This document shows positions 22,486 through 32,114 of a stretch of DNA of 36,500 nucleotides, piece by piece (within the stretch, counting starts at the first letter, position 1; every line of letters begins with the position of its first letter). Source of the stretch: Nautiliaceae bacterium (GTDB lineage: Bacteria > Campylobacterota > Campylobacteria > Campylobacterales > Nautiliaceae); assembly GCA_027063595.1 (NCBI GenBank), contig JAMORJ010000052.1:1-36500 (forward strand), in the 5' to 3' direction. Under the pieces are notes generated by a model, which was given only the letters and a program-made list of their open reading frames with translations, searched no databases and was not told where the DNA came from. The translations under genes were made by a program, and so were the position numbers.

Positions 22486-24186
22486 TCATAATTTAAAACC
22501 AACTTCATAACTCGAATCAAATGCATTTTGTTTTTCTTTTATTATCTCTTTTTCAAAATCTTCTACTTTAAAAACAGGTTTTTTCTTCATAGCTACTTTT
22601 ATAGCCGTATTTTTAATTACAAGCTCTATTTGAGCTCCGGTTAATTCGTATTTTGCAAGTTTTTTCACATCAAAATTTTCTTCAAATTCGGCATTTTTAG
22701 GTAATTTTATTTGCCAAAGTTTAACTCTCTCCCTAAAAGAAGGTTTAGTAAATTCGATTTTATAATCAAATCTTCTTGAAAAAGCACTATCAATCGTCTC
22801 TAGCAAATTGGTAGTAGCTATTAAAATCCCATTAAATCTTTCAAGCTGTTCAAGAAAAATATTTTGCATTTGATTGTGCATTTTATCCGCACTGTTAAAA
22901 CTTGAAGTAGTTCGTGTAGATAAAAACTGATCAGCTTCATTTAAAAGAAGAACGGGTTTTGTTTTTATTTTTTCGCTTATTTCGTAATATTCTTCAAAAA
23001 GCCTTCTTACGTTTTTTTCGCTCTCTCCTACATACATCGATAATATTTTACTTGAATCTAAAGACAAAATCGGTTTATTAAGTTCTTTTGCTATTGAATA
23101 AGCCGTTAAAGTTTTACCGGTTCCTGGGAAACCATAAAAAAGTATCTTTGCTTCTATCTCTTCAGAATTTTTTATCCCCCATTTTTTTAACAAATTCAAA
23201 ACTCTTTTATCAATTTGCTTTAAAAGAGCATTTAGCATCTCTTGAGTTTTTTTAGGAAGTACTACTTCTTTTAAAGAAACTTTTGGCTCTATTAAATCAA
23301 ACAAAGTATCTTTTATTATATGCTCAATTTTATGTTTTTTTCTTGGATGAATAAGCTCGTTTAAAATTTCCTCGTTTATAAAATAAATTCTTGTATATCC
23401 TCCAAATCCTCCAAAAATTTCATCGTAATCCAAAATACCTTCACTTACTAATTTTGAATTTTCATCAAGCAAACTTCGATTTTTAATCCTTTCAATTTCA
23501 TCAGTGCTAATTAAACTAAGCAAAAAATTTAGCTCTCTTAAATTTTCGTTTGAATGCATATACTCTTCTTTTAACAAAGCCAAAAATATTAATCTTTCTT
23601 TTTCGCTAAGCTCGTGTTCATTCATAAAGTTAAGTACTGGCAAATCGATAGTAGTTTTTTTTATCTTTTCCTTAATCGTATTTTCAATTAAAATAAGTTT
23701 ACTTTGAAGTCTTTTTATAGATGCTGATTCAGTAGAATAGTTTTTTCTTAAATTTACAAGCTGTTCATAAATCTCGATTCTTAAAAATTCATCGTGCAAA
23801 TACTCCAAATGATCTTTATAAGGCTCACTTGAAGGTATCGAAAAATCAAGCTCTCCCTTTTCAAGGAGTTTTAAAAACGAAACCGATAAAGAAATATTAG
23901 AATTTAAAAGTTCAAGCGTAGTAAGTTCGGAACTTTTAATACCAAGAGATAAAACTATCCACCCCTCTTCTATCAAGTTTTTTACAATCTCTACTTTTTC
24001 AAAAATTTCTATTATTTCCTTATTATAAATCTCTTTTAAAAGATCTCTCACTTTAACATCTTCTTTACCTTCTAAAAATAAGACTAAAAGATTTTTTAAA
24101 ATTTCTATTTCTTCGTCTTTTAGATTCAATATTTCATATACCTTGCTCTTTTTAGGATTAGATAAAAACTTCTTAACTTCGCTCAA
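22486..24186 (-). CDS. AAA+ family ATPase with long helical N-terminal region
   Basis: 566 residues. The AAA module occupies about 300-560: Walker A G-F-P-G-T-G-K-T (352-359), Y-V-G-E-S-E-K-N-V-R-R-L-F pore-loop region, Walker B L-L-L-N-E (Asn416 in place of the usual Asp, catalytic Glu417 kept), sensor 1 A-T-T-N, and Arg finger region F-S-R-R-F-D. The first 290 residues are mostly charged helices of unknown fold. It resembles the FtsH/Cdc48-type AAA branch but has no protease domain or membrane segment. It may be a remodelling ATPase; the substrate is unknown. The start is TTG (24186) with AAAAAGGAG at 5 bases; divergent from rsmE. Confidence 0.85.
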   Translation of the reverse strand: MSEVKKFLSNPKKSKVYEILNLKDEEIEILKNLLVLFLEGKEDVKVRDLLKEIYNKEIIEIFEKVEIVKNLIEEGWIVLSLGIKSSELTTLELLNSNISLSVSFLKLLEKGELDFSIPSSEPYKDHLEYLHDEFLRIEIYEQLVNLRKNYSTESASIKRLQSKLILIENTIKEKIKKTTIDLPVLNFMNEHELSEKERLIFLALLKEEYMHSNENLRELNFLLSLISTDEIERIKNRSLLDENSKLVSEGILDYDEIFGGFGGYTRIYFINEEILNELIHPRKKHKIEHIIKDTLFDLIEPKVSLKEVVLPKKTQEMLNALLKQIDKRVLNLLKKWGIKNSEEIEAKILFYGFPGTGKTLTAYSIAKELNKPILSLDSSKILSMYVGESEKNVRRLFEEYYEISEKIKTKPVLLLNEADQFLSTRTTSSFNSADKMHNQMQNIFLEQLERFNGILIATTNLLETIDSAFSRRFDYKIEFTKPSFRERVKLWQIKLPKNAEFEENFDVKKLAKYELTGAQIELVIKNTAIKVAMKKKPVFKVEDFEKEIIKEKQNAFDSSYEVGFKL

Positions 24187-24207
24187 ACGATCTCCTTTTT
24201 ATAATAT

Positions 24208-24215
24208 AATATAAT
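24208..24215. promoter_or_regulatory. Overlapping divergent -10 boxes for rsmE (+) and AAA ATPase (-)
   Basis: The run ATAATATAATATAAT contains TATAAT on the plus strand (24210-24215), spaced six bases from AAAAAAGGAG of rsmE. On the minus strand it contains TATATT (24213-24208), spaced seven bases from AAAAAGGAG of the ATPase gene. Only 49 bp separate the two start codons, so the two promoters occupy the same DNA. Confidence 0.6.
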
Positions 24216-24235
24216 TTTATCAAAAAAGGAGATTT

Positions 24236-24892
24236 ATGCAATTTATCTATTTTGAAAACCCTTCAAACCAAATCGTTATAACCGGAGATGAGCATAAATA
24301 TCTTTTTAAAGTAAGAAGAATCAAAAAAAACGAATTAATAAAGGTAAGGAATTTAAAAGACGATTATCTTTACATTTATGAATTAAAAGAAATCAACAAA
24401 AAAGAAGCAATAGCGAATTTAAAGGAAAAAATTCTCCTTCCTCAAAAACCGCATACCTTTTTACATCTTATATGGTGTATAATCGATCCAAAAAACATTG
24501 AAAAAGCGCTGCCAAGTCTAAATGAAATTGGAGTTAGCAAAATAAGTTTTGTTTATTGTGATTTTTCGCAAAAAAATTTTAAATTAAAACTTGATAGAAT
24601 CAAAAAAATATTAATCAATTCAAACCAACAATGTGGCAGAAGTGATTTAATGCAAATTGAAATAATTTCCTCCACTAAAGAAGCTTTTAAAAAATACAAA
24701 GACTTTATAGCTCTAGATTTTGATGGCAAAGAAATAGAATGTAAAAATATTAAAAAACCTATTCTAATCGGTCCCGAAGGAGGTTTTAGCGAAGAAGAAA
24801 GAAAACTATTTAAAGAAAAAATAAAACTAAAAGGATTTATTTTAAGAAGTGAAACGGCAGCTTGCGCTATTAGTTCTAAAATTTTATTGTAG
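24236..24892 (+). CDS. rsmE: 16S rRNA m3U1498 methyltransferase
   Basis: 218 residues, SPOUT-class methyltransferase that N3-methylates U1498 of 16S rRNA. It has an N-terminal PUA-like region with H-K-Y-L-F-K-V-R-R, then the SAM-binding knot with I-G-P-E-G-G-F-S (178-185) and the C-terminal L-R-S-E-T-A-A (203-209). A Q-C-G-R-S motif (132-136) corresponds to the family Q-C-x-R block. ATG with AAAAAAGGAG. Its end overlaps rdgB on the other strand by 17 bp. Confidence 0.93.
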   Translation: MQFIYFENPSNQIVITGDEHKYLFKVRRIKKNELIKVRNLKDDYLYIYELKEINKKEAIANLKEKILLPQKPHTFLHLIWCIIDPKNIEKALPSLNEIGVSKISFVYCDFSQKNFKLKLDRIKKILINSNQQCGRSDLMQIEIISSTKEAFKKYKDFIALDFDGKEIECKNIKKPILIGPEGGFSEEERKLFKEKIKLKGFILRSETAACAISSKILL

Positions 24893-25466
24893 TTAGAATT
24901 ATTTTCATTAACTCCAACGCTTTAAAACGATGAGAAATTTTTTGCTTTATACTTTCATCAAGTTCCCCAAGCGTTTTGTCAAACCCTTTTGGAATAAACA
25001 TAGGATCATATCCAAAACCTTTATTTCCTCTTGCTTCATCAATAACTTCGCCTCTCATAAACCCATGAGTTGTAAATACTCCATAAGGAGTAGCAAGAGC
25101 AGTAGCTGCAGTATAAAAAGCTTTTGTTCTTTTAAGACCTCTTTTTTTAAGCTCATGAATAAGTTTATTTAAATTATCCTTATCACTTGCATTATCTCCA
25201 GCATATCTTTTAGAATAAATTCCTGGAGCGTTTTTTAAAATTGGCACGCTAATACCGCTATCATCAGCTAAAACGAAATATTTTCCATTCAACTTATCAT
25301 AAACGGCTTTTGCTTTTATTATTGCATTTTCCTTAAAAGTTTTTCCATTTTCTACTATTTCAAAAGGTTTAATTATTTCAGAATAAGGAATTACTTCAAA
25401 ATCTCTTAAAATATCTCTAATTTCTTTTACTTTTCCTATATTTCCACTTGCCAATACTATTTTCAT
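24876..25466 (-). CDS. rdgB: Non-canonical purine NTP pyrophosphatase (RdgB/HAM1)
   Basis: 196 residues. It hydrolyses dITP, dXTP and ITP to monophosphates, keeping them out of nucleic acids. Family motifs are [20 protein letters not shown] (catalytic acidic pair), [19 protein letters not shown] and the C-terminal S-H-R-x-K-A-L. Follows the GGDEF/EAL gene with a one-base overlap of start and stop. Confidence 0.95.
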   Translation of the reverse strand: MKIVLASGNIGKVKEIRDILRDFEVIPYSEIIKPFEIVENGKTFKENAIIKAKAVYDKLNGKYFVLADDSGISVPILKNAPGIYSKRYAGDNASDKDNLNKLIHELKKRGLKRTKAFYTAATALATPYGVFTTHGFMRGEVIDEARGNKGFGYDPMFIPKGFDKTLGELDESIKQKISHRFKALELMKIILTTIKF

Positions 25467-27532
25467 TAATTCTCCTTAATATCCGGAAGAGGTGGAGAGA
25501 AATAATATCCTTGATAATAATCAACTCCCATCTCTTTTAATTTTTCAAAGATTTCTTCATTTTCTACAAATTCAGCTACTACTTTCATCTCTACTTTATG
25601 AGCAAAATCAATAATAGATTGCACTATTAACTCATTATTTTTGTTGGTTAAAATATCTTTAATAAGACTACCATCAATCTTTACTCCATTAGGAGAGAGT
25701 TTTAATAAATAATCAAAATTTGCATATCCGCTACCAAAATCATCTATATAAATTTCGGCTCCATTTTTTTGTAAAATTTTCAAAAATCCTCTAAGGTCGG
25801 TAGAATTTCTCACATCTTCACTCTCTACTACTTCAAAAGTAGCTTTTACGTTAAAAGAATGAAGCATTCTAACAATAAATTCTCTAATTTCAATAGATTC
25901 AATATCGTGTAAATCTAAGTTAATAGAAACTCCTATGTCTTTATTATTGAATTTTTCAAACGATTTTTGAATAATTCTTTTTGTAATTTCAAAGTAATTT
26001 CTTGTTTTTTTAGCCACTTCCAAAAAGAAAAACGGAGATATAACTTTTCCATCTTCATCTATCATTCTAACCAGCGCTTCGTATTTTACGATATTTTTAT
26101 TTTTATCTACTATTGGTTGATAAAAAGGCACAATCTTATCATTTTCAAGAGCGATTTTTAATTTCTTAAACCATTTCAAATTGTTTTTATATTGATCCTT
26201 ATCTTCTATTATTTCTGAACCAAATACAATATCCCTTCTTAATTCTTTTGCTTTTTCTTGAGCAACTTCGGCTCTTAAATAATCTTTTTTATAATAAGAA
26301 ACTCCTACCCTCACCTTAATCATAATTTCATTATCGTCAATAATATATGGTTTTTCAAGCACTTTAATTAAATTTTCAAGCCTATTTTTTAACTCTTCAA
26401 TAGTAATCTTATCGTCAAACAATAAAACAAATTTATCTATATCGATGTGATAGATTTTAAAATTATATTTATTTGATAGTTCTTTTAATCTTTTTACAAT
26501 TTCTAAAATAAGCTTATCAGCTATCTTAAATCCAAAAAACATATTAATATCTTTAAACTTATCAATATCCAAAACAACCACTATTTCATTTTTATGATCT
26601 TCAAAAAATTTAACTCTATTTGGAAGTTCGGTTAAAGGATTAAAATATAATTTTTTATAAAGTTCTTGTTGATAAGAAGCAATCTTATTGATAGTACCGT
26701 TAATTTCCTCTCTTAAAATTTCAAATTCCTCCAATTTAAATTTAGAATTTAAAGATTCATATTTTCCATGCTCAACTTTTTCTTTAAAAAAACGAATAAT
26801 TTCTTCGATAGATTTTTCTATATGCATAGTAATTTTCCAAAACACAAAAGCACCTATTAAATATCCCAAAAGGATAATTAAAGCCAAAACCCTAAAAACC
26901 TCAAAAATTTCATTTTGAACATTTGAAAAAGGAATAACAATTGAAATAATACCTCTTAAATCTCCAATACGATAATTAAAAGCTTTATTACCATAATATT
27001 TTACGATCAACTTATAAAGCTTTGGAGGAACATCTTTATTTGGCTCCCCGTGACATTTCAAACAACTCTTTTCTACATATAAAGGTTTTACATAAAAAAT
27101 ATGAGGGCTTTTTTCTATCAAAGAAGAGCCAGGATGAGGTTCATGTATTTGCCAAAATTCCTTTTCTTTATGTTTTTTAAAAAATTCTATAGCTTTTAAT
27201 TCAAAAAAATTAGGTTTATCTTTTGGATTTCTTGGTCTATCGGAAACTTGTCTTAACAAATAATGTTTCTGATTTTTTATGATTTTTGCGACTTGATTTA
27301 CCGTATAAGCTGGAGTACAGGCAAAAGGATAAACATTTTCAGTCTTTACATGAGGAGCTACCGTAGATAAATAGTGCCTAAAATCAATTATAGTATCGGC
27401 TAACAACCTTGCTTTTGAAACTTCTTGATTTATTAAAAAATCATTAATTTTAAGATACATAAAATATAAAACAGCCAATAATCCAACACCACTAAAAATA
27501 ACGGCATATTTTATTTGAGATTTTATAGACAC
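25466..27532 (-). CDS. Heme-binding sensor with degenerate GGDEF and intact EAL (c-di-GMP phosphodiesterase)
   Basis: 688 residues. Transmembrane helix (about 7-27), periplasmic domain of the DUF3365/Tll0287 type with a c-type heme site C-L-K-C-H (157-161), second helix (about 210-232), a HAMP-like linker, GGDEF domain (about 290-440) and EAL domain (455-688). The GGDEF signature is D-I-D-K-F (364-368), so cyclase activity is unlikely. The EAL domain keeps E-A-L (485-487), I-N-L (537-539), I-D-D-F-G (596-600), V-K-I-D and Y-Y-Q-G-Y, so it should hydrolyse c-di-GMP. Redox or gas sensing through the heme is inferred. GTG start with GAGATAGAGG, own promoter at 27556. Confidence 0.9.
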   Translation of the reverse strand: MSIKSQIKYAVIFSGVGLLAVLYFMYLKINDFLINQEVSKARLLADTIIDFRHYLSTVAPHVKTENVYPFACTPAYTVNQVAKIIKNQKHYLLRQVSDRPRNPKDKPNFFELKAIEFFKKHKEKEFWQIHEPHPGSSLIEKSPHIFYVKPLYVEKSCLKCHGEPNKDVPPKLYKLIVKYYGNKAFNYRIGDLRGIISIVIPFSNVQNEIFEVFRVLALIILLGYLIGAFVFWKITMHIEKSIEEIIRFFKEKVEHGKYESLNSKFKLEEFEILREEINGTINKIASYQQELYKKLYFNPLTELPNRVKFFEDHKNEIVVVLDIDKFKDINMFFGFKIADKLILEIVKRLKELSNKYNFKIYHIDIDKFVLLFDDKITIEELKNRLENLIKVLEKPYIIDDNEIMIKVRVGVSYYKKDYLRAEVAQEKAKELRRDIVFGSEIIEDKDQYKNNLKWFKKLKIALENDKIVPFYQPIVDKNKNIVKYEALVRMIDEDGKVISPFFFLEVAKKTRNYFEITKRIIQKSFEKFNNKDIGVSINLDLHDIESIEIREFIVRMLHSFNVKATFEVVESEDVRNSTDLRGFLKILQKNGAEIYIDDFGSGYANFDYLLKLSPNGVKIDGSLIKDILTNKNNELIVQSIIDFAHKVEMKVVAEFVENEEIFEKLKEMGVDYYQGYYFSPPLPDIKEN

Positions 27533-27555
27533 CTCTATCTCTTTTTTTTTGTTTA

Positions 27556-27561
27556 ATTATA
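27556..27561 (-). promoter_or_regulatory. -10 box, GGDEF/EAL-rdgB promoter
   Basis: Minus-strand TATAAT, six bases (TAAACA), then a run of A and GAGATAGAGG before the GTG start at 27532. T-rich DNA lies upstream; the RND gene stop is only 20 bp further. Confidence 0.5.
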
Positions 27562-27580
27562 ACAAAAAGAAAAAAGAAAA

Positions 27581-30500
27581 TTAAATCTCTTCAAGCCCGT
27601 ATTTAACCTTTTTCTCTTTTTTCTCCTTAGAAATCAAATATCTCCAATAAAGCACAGGAACTACTACTACAGAAAGTAAAGTAGAAGCTAAAACTCCAAA
27701 AATAAGAGCCACCGCAAGCCCCTGCCATACTGGATCAAGCACAATTACCAAAGAAGCAAGAATAATTGCAAGAGCCGTTAAGATAATTGGTCTAAATCTT
27801 GTAGCAGCAGCTTCAATAATCGCTTCGTTTATGCTTCTTCCTTGTTTAAGCAAATCGTTTGTAAAATCAATAAGTAAAAGAGAGTTTCTAACAACAATAC
27901 CAGCAAGCGCAATAAATCCAATCATACTCGTTGCCGTAAAATAGGTTTTTGAGTTAAAAAACGTAAGAGTAATCCAATTCATTAGAGCATGACCCGGCAA
28001 TACTCCAATAAACGTTAAAGGAACCGCCGCTAAAACGATTCTTGGAACCCTAAAGTTTTTATAATAAGCAACCATCAAAAGATAAATTAAAACTACCGCA
28101 ACTCCAAACGCGCCTCCAAGATCTCTAAATACATCAAACGTAAGTTCCCACTCTCCTCCCCAGATTAAATCATATTCTTTTCCAGTTTTTAAATCAATTG
28201 CTTTTAAATTAAGTCTTGGATTTCCATCATAAATAATTTTATATCCAGGAATTCCTTTATCTTTTAAATAGCTAAACACATCAAGAAGCGCGTATAAACT
28301 TCCTCTTTTATCCATTTCACCCGTTACCATTACCATCGGACGTAAATCTTTGCTTGTAATCATTCCATCAAAAGGAGCTACTACTACTTTTACAACTTCT
28401 TTTAAAGGTACTAATTTTCCAGTTTTACTCATCAATTTGATTTTATCAAGAGCTTCTATTGAATTTCTTGCATTTTTTTCAAATCTTATAAAAATTCCCA
28501 CTTGCTCTTTTTCGTTTGGAATATGAGCAACGCTTACTACCGCTCCTTTTATACCCATTGCAAGAATTTTAGCTATTTGATCGGTAGTAATTCCAAGCTC
28601 CATTGCTTTTTGAGTATCGGGAACAATTTTATATTTTACAATTTGCCTATCTCTCATAATGTCAATATCAACTACTTTTGGAGTTTTTTTATAAATCTCT
28701 TCAATATAGTTAGCTAATTTAAGTCTTCCCTCTTCATCACCTCCAAATACTTGCATTAAAAGAGTAGCAATCACTGGTGGTCCTGGAGGATCTTCTACAA
28801 GTTTAATGTTAGCTCCATACATACTACATTTACTTTGAATAATTGGTCTTAGGCGAGAAACCATATCAATTGAAGATTCTTTTCTACCTTTTTCTTTAGG
28901 ATAGAGATTTACCCTAATTTCTCCATAGTTTTCGCCTTGTTTCATCGAAGAACCTCTAAGAAGCCCGTTAAAATCAACTACTCCGCTAATTCCTATAAAT
29001 TGTTCAAAATCGTGAATTTCTGGTTCTTTACTTAAAACTTTAGCAATACAATTGCTAACTTCTTCTGTCGATTCAATACTACTTCCCTTTGGAAGATCAA
29101 TAGTAATATTAAAAGTATTTTTATTAGCACTTGGCAACATTTTAAAAAGAACTACTTTAAATGCAGGCAAAGCCAAACTTCCAACAAACGCAATTAACAA
29201 TACGCCAAAAAATAACGCTCTTTTAAAAGCAGAATTTAATAGTGGATCAAGAATAGAATGGAATATTTTAAAAGTTTTTGTTTTTCTAATATCAAATGGC
29301 TCTTTTTTACCTTTATGTTCAGGTAAAAATCTAATCGCCGCCCAAGGCGTAAATATATAAGCAACTACTAACGAGGCAATCATAGCAACGGGAACGTTAA
29401 ACGGAATAGGTCTCATATAAGGACCCATCATACCCGTTACGAAAAACATCGGTAAGAATGCCAAGATAATTGCCAAAGTAGCAATGTTTGTCGGATTACC
29501 AATTTCGTTCGTTGCATAAATTGCCGCATATTCTCTTGGTTTATCCCCAATTTCAAAATGTCTGTGAATATTTTCAATAACTATAATCGCACTATCTACA
29601 AGCAATCCTAAAGAAAGAATTAAAGCAAATAACGTAATTCTATTAATAGTTTGACCTGCAAGCATACCAATAAATAAGGTAATCGAAAGAATCAAAGGCA
29701 CGGTAAACGAAACAATAAGAGCCTCTCTCCATCCAAGCATTACTACAAGCAAAATTACGATAATGCCAAGAGAAATAAACAAGTGATAAATAAGTTCGTT
29801 TACGGCATGATTTGCTTTTTCTCCATCATTTCTAGTTACATAAATATCAACATCTTTTGGAAGATATTTTTTAAGCTCTTCTACTTTTTTTAATACATCG
29901 TTTGCCACAAATACCGCGTTAGAACCTCTTTTTTTACCAATAAAAATAGTTACCTGATTTAGTTTTTCCCCCACTGGATATTTATTAACTTCTTTTCCAG
30001 TTAAAAGAGAATCTTCATAAAACGCTTTTCCGCCTTCAAAATAAGTTTTGTGTTTATTTTGAAAATCGATACCATCAACTACTTTTGCTATATCTTTTAC
30101 ATAAATTACTCTTCCCATGTAATTTGCAACTACTAAATTCTCAACATCTTTTGTAGATTTAATAAATCCATCGAATTCTACTGGAATTGAATACTTTTTA
30201 TTTTCAGTCCCTCCAAGAGGATAATCTACATTGGCAGCTTTTAAAGCCATTGCTACTTGACCAAGAGAGAGATGATAAGCCGCTAACTTTTGAGGATCTA
30301 CTATAATATTAAATTGTCTTTTATGTCCTCCTTTAATTCCCACAATACTTACGTTTTTAACCTCAGCAAGAGGAGATAAAAGCCTTTGGGCAATCCTGTA
30401 AAGCTCAGCATCCGAATACTTTTTGCTCGATAGTGCCAAAGTAACAATTGGAACTTCATCTATATCTATCGGTTTTACAAGAGGAGGCATCACTCCTTTT

Positions 30501-31069
30501 GGAAGTTTATCGAGATTTTGCATTACTCTATCATAAAGTTTTGAAATACTTCTTACTTTATCTTCTCCTATTTTAAATCTAACCGTTACAACTCCAACGC
30601 TATTCATAGCCATACCATAAACATGTTTAACGCCAGTCATAGCTTTTAAAATTCTTTCTAAAGGATCAACTATAATATTTTGAACTTCCTTACTACTCGC
30701 TCCGGGATATACTACAATTACGTTTGCTGCCGGAACGTCAATTTGAGGATTTTCTTCTCTTGGAGTAAAAAACACCGCAATTATTCCCATAAGCAAAAAT
30801 ACTATAGCAAGCACTGGAGTGAGAGGATTTTTAAGAAACGTTCTTGCAAGTTTTCCAGCAATATTTAATTCAAGTTCTTCTTCTACATGCTTTAATTCCT
30901 CTTCTTTTTCTTTAATTTCTTTTTCAATGGCGTTAAATTCTTTTTCGAGATTTTGAATTTCTTTTTCTAATTTTAAAGATTCATTAATATCGCACCCTTG
31001 AGCTCTTTTGTTTTCAAGCTCTTCTTTTTTGGCTTTTATAAGTTTTTTTAACTTCTCAAGTCTTTCCAT
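27581..31069 (-). CDS. RND-superfamily efflux pump with N-terminal coiled coil
   Basis: 1162 residues from the ATG at 31069, which has GGAGGAG at 4 bases (the frame is open 24 bp further back but lacks a site). It has two RND halves with twelve expected membrane helices and large periplasmic loops. Helix 4 carries L-L-V-D-S-A-I-I-V-I-E, with one of the usual Asp pair; helix 10 carries V-V-R-N-S-L-L-L-I-D-F, with Arg where AcrB has Lys940. The pump works by proton antiport together with the adaptor and TolC-like genes upstream. An unusual cytoplasmic coiled coil of about 70 residues precedes the first helix. Substrate (drugs, organics or metals) is not determined. Confidence 0.92.
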   Translation of the reverse strand: MERLEKLKKLIKAKKEELENKRAQGCDINESLKLEKEIQNLEKEFNAIEKEIKEKEEELKHVEEELELNIAGKLARTFLKNPLTPVLAIVFLLMGIIAVFFTPREENPQIDVPAANVIVVYPGASSKEVQNIIVDPLERILKAMTGVKHVYGMAMNSVGVVTVRFKIGEDKVRSISKLYDRVMQNLDKLPKGVMPPLVKPIDIDEVPIVTLALSSKKYSDAELYRIAQRLLSPLAEVKNVSIVGIKGGHKRQFNIIVDPQKLAAYHLSLGQVAMALKAANVDYPLGGTENKKYSIPVEFDGFIKSTKDVENLVVANYMGRVIYVKDIAKVVDGIDFQNKHKTYFEGGKAFYEDSLLTGKEVNKYPVGEKLNQVTIFIGKKRGSNAVFVANDVLKKVEELKKYLPKDVDIYVTRNDGEKANHAVNELIYHLFISLGIIVILLVVMLGWREALIVSFTVPLILSITLFIGMLAGQTINRITLFALILSLGLLVDSAIIVIENIHRHFEIGDKPREYAAIYATNEIGNPTNIATLAIILAFLPMFFVTGMMGPYMRPIPFNVPVAMIASLVVAYIFTPWAAIRFLPEHKGKKEPFDIRKTKTFKIFHSILDPLLNSAFKRALFFGVLLIAFVGSLALPAFKVVLFKMLPSANKNTFNITIDLPKGSSIESTEEVSNCIAKVLSKEPEIHDFEQFIGISGVVDFNGLLRGSSMKQGENYGEIRVNLYPKEKGRKESSIDMVSRLRPIIQSKCSMYGANIKLVEDPPGPPVIATLLMQVFGGDEEGRLKLANYIEEIYKKTPKVVDIDIMRDRQIVKYKIVPDTQKAMELGITTDQIAKILAMGIKGAVVSVAHIPNEKEQVGIFIRFEKNARNSIEALDKIKLMSKTGKLVPLKEVVKVVVAPFDGMITSKDLRPMVMVTGEMDKRGSLYALLDVFSYLKDKGIPGYKIIYDGNPRLNLKAIDLKTGKEYDLIWGGEWELTFDVFRDLGGAFGVAVVLIYLLMVAYYKNFRVPRIVLAAVPLTFIGVLPGHALMNWITLTFFNSKTYFTATSMIGFIALAGIVVRNSLLLIDFTNDLLKQGRSINEAIIEAAATRFRPIILTALAIILASLVIVLDPVWQGLAVALIFGVLASTLLSVVVVPVLYWRYLISKEKKEKKVKYGLEEI

Positions 31070-31070
31070 T

Positions 31071-32114
31071 CTACTCCTCCACTTTTTGACCATCGACTAA
31101 ATTTGCAGGCGGATAAAGAATAACTTTTGTATTCGCTTTAATTCCTTCAACCGCAATATTGTCTCCAACTTGAGCTATTTGTTTTACTGGAGTAAAATGA
31201 GCAATATCGTTTTCATCCACTACGAATACTCCTACAATTCCTCCCCTTGTAGTTAAAGCGGCAAAAGGAACAAATATAGCTTCTTTTTTCCCAACTACAA
31301 CTTCAGCTTTTGCATACATTCCAGGAAGAAGACCTTTATGATTTTCAAAAGTATATTTAACTACAAAAGAATGAGTAAAGTTATCTCCTGCTGGGATAAT
31401 AGTAGAAACTTTTGCTTTATAAGTTTTTTTAATTGCAGGAACTTTTATGATAACTGGCATTCCTATTTTAAATTTATCAACATCGCTTTCTTTTACTAAA
31501 CTTTTTGCTTTAATGGAATTAATATCACTTAAAACTATTACTGGATATCCCGGTAAAGCCATCTCGGCTACTTTTTTCATTTTCATAGTTACCACACCCG
31601 TAATAGGAGAAGTAACTTTTGCGTATTTTAATTGAGCTCTTGCCCTCTCAAGCGCAGATTTAGCTTGTTTTAACATACCTTTTGCCATATCGACTTGTTT
31701 TTTTCTAATATCCATCATAAGTTTCATTTTTTCAAAATCTCTTTTGCTAACGGCTCCGTTTTTATATAAATTTTTAAATCTCAAATAATCTTTTTTAGCA
31801 TCCGCATATGCCATCTCAGCCATTAAAACTCCGCTTCTTGCTTGAAGAACCGCTCCTCTTGCTTGATTTAACATAGAATAAATATCAGCAGGATCAACTT
31901 CAAATAACATTTCTCCTTTTTTTACTAAGTCTCCTTCTTCTACGCTCATTTTTTTAATATACCCCATAAGTCTTGTTGCAACCATAACTTGTTTTGGCGA
32001 ATAAATATCCGCTACATAAGTTTTTTTAATATCCAATACACCTTTTTTAGCAACGGTCATCTCAAGCGCAAACAAACTAACAATACATGCTCCTAACGCT
32101 AATATTTTCTTCAT
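31071..32114 (-). CDS. Periplasmic adaptor (membrane fusion protein) of the RND pump
   Basis: 347 residues with a signal peptide (M-K-K-I-L-A-L-G-A-C ... S-L-F-A). The architecture is lipoyl half (G-Y-I-K-K-M-S-V-E-E-G-D-L-V-K-K-G), alpha-helical hairpin (about 75-160), second lipoyl half (V-T-S-P-I-T-G-V-V), beta-barrel and membrane-proximal domain. It links the RND pump to the outer-membrane channel. One base separates its stop from the RND start, and it overlaps the TolC-like gene by 4 bp. A Cys at residue 10 lies inside the signal and lacks a good lipobox. Confidence 0.92.
   Translation of the reverse strand: MKKILALGACIVSLFALEMTVAKKGVLDIKKTYVADIYSPKQVMVATRLMGYIKKMSVEEGDLVKKGEMLFEVDPADIYSMLNQARGAVLQARSGVLMAEMAYADAKKDYLRFKNLYKNGAVSKRDFEKMKLMMDIRKKQVDMAKGMLKQAKSALERARAQLKYAKVTSPITGVVTMKMKKVAEMALPGYPVIVLSDINSIKAKSLVKESDVDKFKIGMPVIIKVPAIKKTYKAKVSTIIPAGDNFTHSFVVKYTFENHKGLLPGMYAKAEVVVGKKEAIFVPFAALTTRGGIVGVFVVDENDIAHFTPVKQIAQVGDNIAVEGIKANTKVILYPPANLVDGQKVEE

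Noticed and set aside
29052-29360. Plus-strand ORF of 102 codons inside the RND gene
   Set aside because: Opposite-strand shadow of a conserved RND segment with no ribosome binding site or promoter.
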